Source: Deltaproteobacteria bacterium (GTDB lineage Bacteria; Desulfobacterota; UBA8473). Taken from it: a DNA stretch of 7,575 bases. Below, one piece after another: positions 5,935 through 7,575 of the stretch. Under the pieces are notes generated by a model. It made no database searches. It worked only from the letters and a program-made list of their open reading frames with translations, and was not told the origin of the DNA. The DNA lies in contig JAUXFK010000145.1 of NCBI GenBank assembly GCA_030623035.1, positions 1 to 7,575 on the forward strand. Direction: 5' to 3'. The position numbers and the translations under genes were made by a program. Position 1 is the first letter of the stretch; each line of letters starts with the position of its first letter.

Positions 5935-7575
5935 ATGAAAGAGGATGTAAAGAAAATAAATACCGCTTATCGAGAAAAAGCCCAGGCAACCAATACATTA
6001 TCAGGCATCGCAGTGAAGGAGATTTATACACCGGAGGATATAAAGGATATTCACTATAACCGAGATATTGCTGATTCCGGTCAATACCCATTCACCAGAG
6101 GAATATACACTGATATGTTCAGAGGGCGATATTGGACGAGAAGGGAGGTCTGTGGTTTTGGCACACCAGCCCACACCAACGAGAGACTTTTGCAGCAAAT
6201 CGAAGAGGGAGTAGGTGGGTTGAATGTGATCGTCGATATGCCTACGCGCTTTGGAGTTGATGTGCAACATCCCCTGGCAGAGGGTGAAGTTGGTGCAGCA
6301 GGGGTTCCCCTCACTTCATTGAAGGATATGGAAGATCTTACAAAGGGAATACCAATCTCGGATGTAAGTTTTTCTCTAATATCTTCCTCTTGTATCGCGC
6401 CCATAGTTTTATCTCAGTATATAATTACTTGTCAAAGTGCGGGTATAGACATTTCAAAGATTCGAGGGACTATTCAAAATGATACCCTTTCCACGCGGTT
6501 CTGCGGTATGGGAGAAGCGACTCCACCTGATCTGGCCCTTAAGATATCGGCTGATGTTATTGAATTCTGTACAAATAACATGCCGCTGTGGAATCCTATA
6601 AATGTCAATATGTACGATCTGCGAGAAACAGGTATCTCTGCAACACAGGAGTTGGCATTTGGGTTTGCGAACGCCATTGCCTATATAGAAGAGGTGCTTG
6701 AGCGTGGATTGGATATAGATGATTTTGCTCCGCGGTTTGCGTTTTACTGTTCTGCTCACATTGATTTTTTTGAGGAAATTGCAAAGCTAAGGGCTGCCAG
6801 GCGAATGTGGGCAAGGATTATGAGAGAACGGTTTAAGGCAAAAAATCCAAAGTCCCTGAAGTTTCGCTTTGGTATTCATACTGCCGGATGCTCGCTTGTG
6901 GCACAGCAGCCTCTCAACAACATAGTTCGTGTTGCCTTTGAAGCGCTGAGTGCGGTGCTGGCTGGTGTTCAGTCTCTCCATTGCTGCTCATATGACGAAC
7001 CTATTGCACTGCCGCACGAGAGTACCCAGCGTATTGCCCTGAGGACTCAACAAATTATTGCCTATGAGACTGGTGCTGCAAGTACGGCTGACCCTTTGGC
7101 AGGTTCTTACTATATTGAGACACTGACAAATAGGATTGAAGAAGAGGCATCAAAGATAATGGGGAAAATAGACAAGATGGGAGGTGCCTTGGCAGCGATT
7201 AAAAAGAAATGGATCGATATGGAGATAGAAAAAGAAGCATTACGATATCAGGAGGCCATTGAAAACAAGGACCGTATCGTTGTGGGAGTAAATGAATTCA
7301 TTGAGTCTTCGGAAGAGGAGACGCGAGCCAAACGACACAAGTATTCTTATGGAGCTGAAAAAGAACATATTGATAATGTAAACAGATTACGAAAAGAGCG
7401 AGACGACACAGAAGTACAAAAAAGAATTGAGAACCTTCGTAAGGAGGTGCTTAAAGGAAGAAAACATAACCTGATACCATCAATAATTGAAGCTGTGAGG
7501 GCATATGCAACCACTGATGAGATCATTGGTACCATACGTGAATGTTTTGGATACAGTTATGATCCATTTGAAATG
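5935..7575 (+). CDS. Divergent acyl-CoA mutase large subunit (isobutyryl-CoA/methylmalonyl-CoA mutase family), 3' end cut by window
   Basis: The frame is open for 547 codons to the window edge. It encodes the substrate-binding TIM-barrel subunit of an adenosylcobalamin-dependent mutase, which performs a radical carbon-skeleton rearrangement of an acyl-CoA. Family landmarks are YPFTRGIY (51-58), CGFGTPAHTNERL (73-85), HPLAEGEVG (112-120), GTIQND (178-183), DFAPRFAF (263-270), FFEEIAKLRAARRMWAR (278-294), KNPKSL (303-308), DPLAGSYYIE (386-395) and the ICM-like ending IPSIIEAVRAYATTDEI (514-530). The RGRYWT and TNER stretches resemble IcmA more than MutB. The length fits a stand-alone large subunit (about 560 residues), so few residues are missing. 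No DxHxxG B12-binding domain is present; a separate small subunit is expected downstream. Key active-site positions are substituted (Val72, Ile99, Gly191, Asp228, Gly313, His315), so the substrate is probably neither methylmalonyl-CoA nor isobutyryl-CoA. The gene looks AT-richer than those upstream. Confidence 0.88.
   Translation, partial: MKEDVKKINTAYREKAQATNTLSGIAVKEIYTPEDIKDIHYNRDIADSGQYPFTRGIYTDMFRGRYWTRREVCGFGTPAHTNERLLQQIEEGVGGLNVIVDMPTRFGVDVQHPLAEGEVGAAGVPLTSLKDMEDLTKGIPISDVSFSLISSSCIAPIVLSQYIITCQSAGIDISKIRGTIQNDTLSTRFCGMGEATPPDLALKISADVIEFCTNNMPLWNPINVNMYDLRETGISATQELAFGFANAIAYIEEVLERGLDIDDFAPRFAFYCSAHIDFFEEIAKLRAARRMWARIMRERFKAKNPKSLKFRFGIHTAGCSLVAQQPLNNIVRVAFEALSAVLAGVQSLHCCSYDEPIALPHESTQRIALRTQQIIAYETGAASTADPLAGSYYIETLTNRIEEEASKIMGKIDKMGGALAAIKKKWIDMEIEKEALRYQEAIENKDRIVVGVNEFIESSEEETRAKRHKYSYGAEKEHIDNVNRLRKERDDTEVQKRIENLRKEVLKGRKHNLIPSIIEAVRAYATTDEIIGTIRECFGYSYDPFEM

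Noticed and set aside
6081..6404. 107-codon open frame on the minus strand inside the mutase
   Set aside because: It is fully antisense to conserved mutase motifs and its translation shows no recognisable domain.
5935..7575. Plain annotation as methylmalonyl-CoA mutase (MutB/MutA)
   Set aside because: The Arg and Tyr that recognise the methylmalonyl group are Gly and Val, the fused B12 domain is absent in the part seen, and several stretches resemble IcmA more. The broader family name is safer.
5935..7575. Role in anaerobic alkane degradation (rearranging alkylsuccinyl-CoA)
   Set aside because: Mutase-like genes do occur in such pathways, but no glycyl-radical alkylsuccinate synthase or decarboxylase is in view, and loss of the carboxylate-binding Arg speaks against a dicarboxylic acyl-CoA substrate.

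Overview
The window is a dense, single-strand (+) stretch of bacterial catabolic genes. Six coding regions are separated by gaps of only 15-45 bases. I see no terminator, RNA gene, mobile element or repeat array, so this reads as part of one operon. Shine-Dalgarno-like sites and the gene content indicate a bacterium. The mix of CoA ligases, acyl-CoA dehydrogenases and a B12-type mutase would fit an anaerobic acid degrader such as a Desulfobacterota/Syntrophobacterales-like organism, but that placement is a low-confidence inference.

Layout: 1-582 is the C-terminal part of a LivM-type ABC permease, cut by the window start. 628-1773 is acyl-CoA dehydrogenase 1 (ACAD1), with an isovaleryl-CoA-dehydrogenase-like catalytic layout. 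1804-3135 is a divergent PaaK-type (phenylacetate-CoA ligase family) adenylate-forming enzyme. 3161-4741 is a FadD-like AMP-forming acyl-CoA synthetase. 4757-5902 is acyl-CoA dehydrogenase 2 (ACAD2), of medium/short-chain type. 5935 to the window end is an almost complete large subunit of the isobutyryl-CoA/methylmalonyl-CoA mutase family, without a B12-binding domain in the part seen.

How the genes may work together (inference): an organic acid enters through a Liv-type transporter and one or both ligases activate it to a CoA thioester. The two dehydrogenases oxidise different acyl-CoA intermediates, and the mutase rearranges a branched or otherwise beta-oxidation-resistant carbon skeleton. 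The substrate cannot be read from the sequence.

The strongest lead is the mutase. Its overall fold motifs are clear, but residues that in known family members contact substrate or assist catalysis are replaced: positions equivalent to Propionibacterium MutB Tyr89, Ala116, Arg207, His244, His328 and Gln330 are Val, Ile, Gly, Asp, Gly and His. This suggests an undescribed mutase specificity. The PaaK-like protein has also lost several family motif residues, including the motif A5 glutamate.
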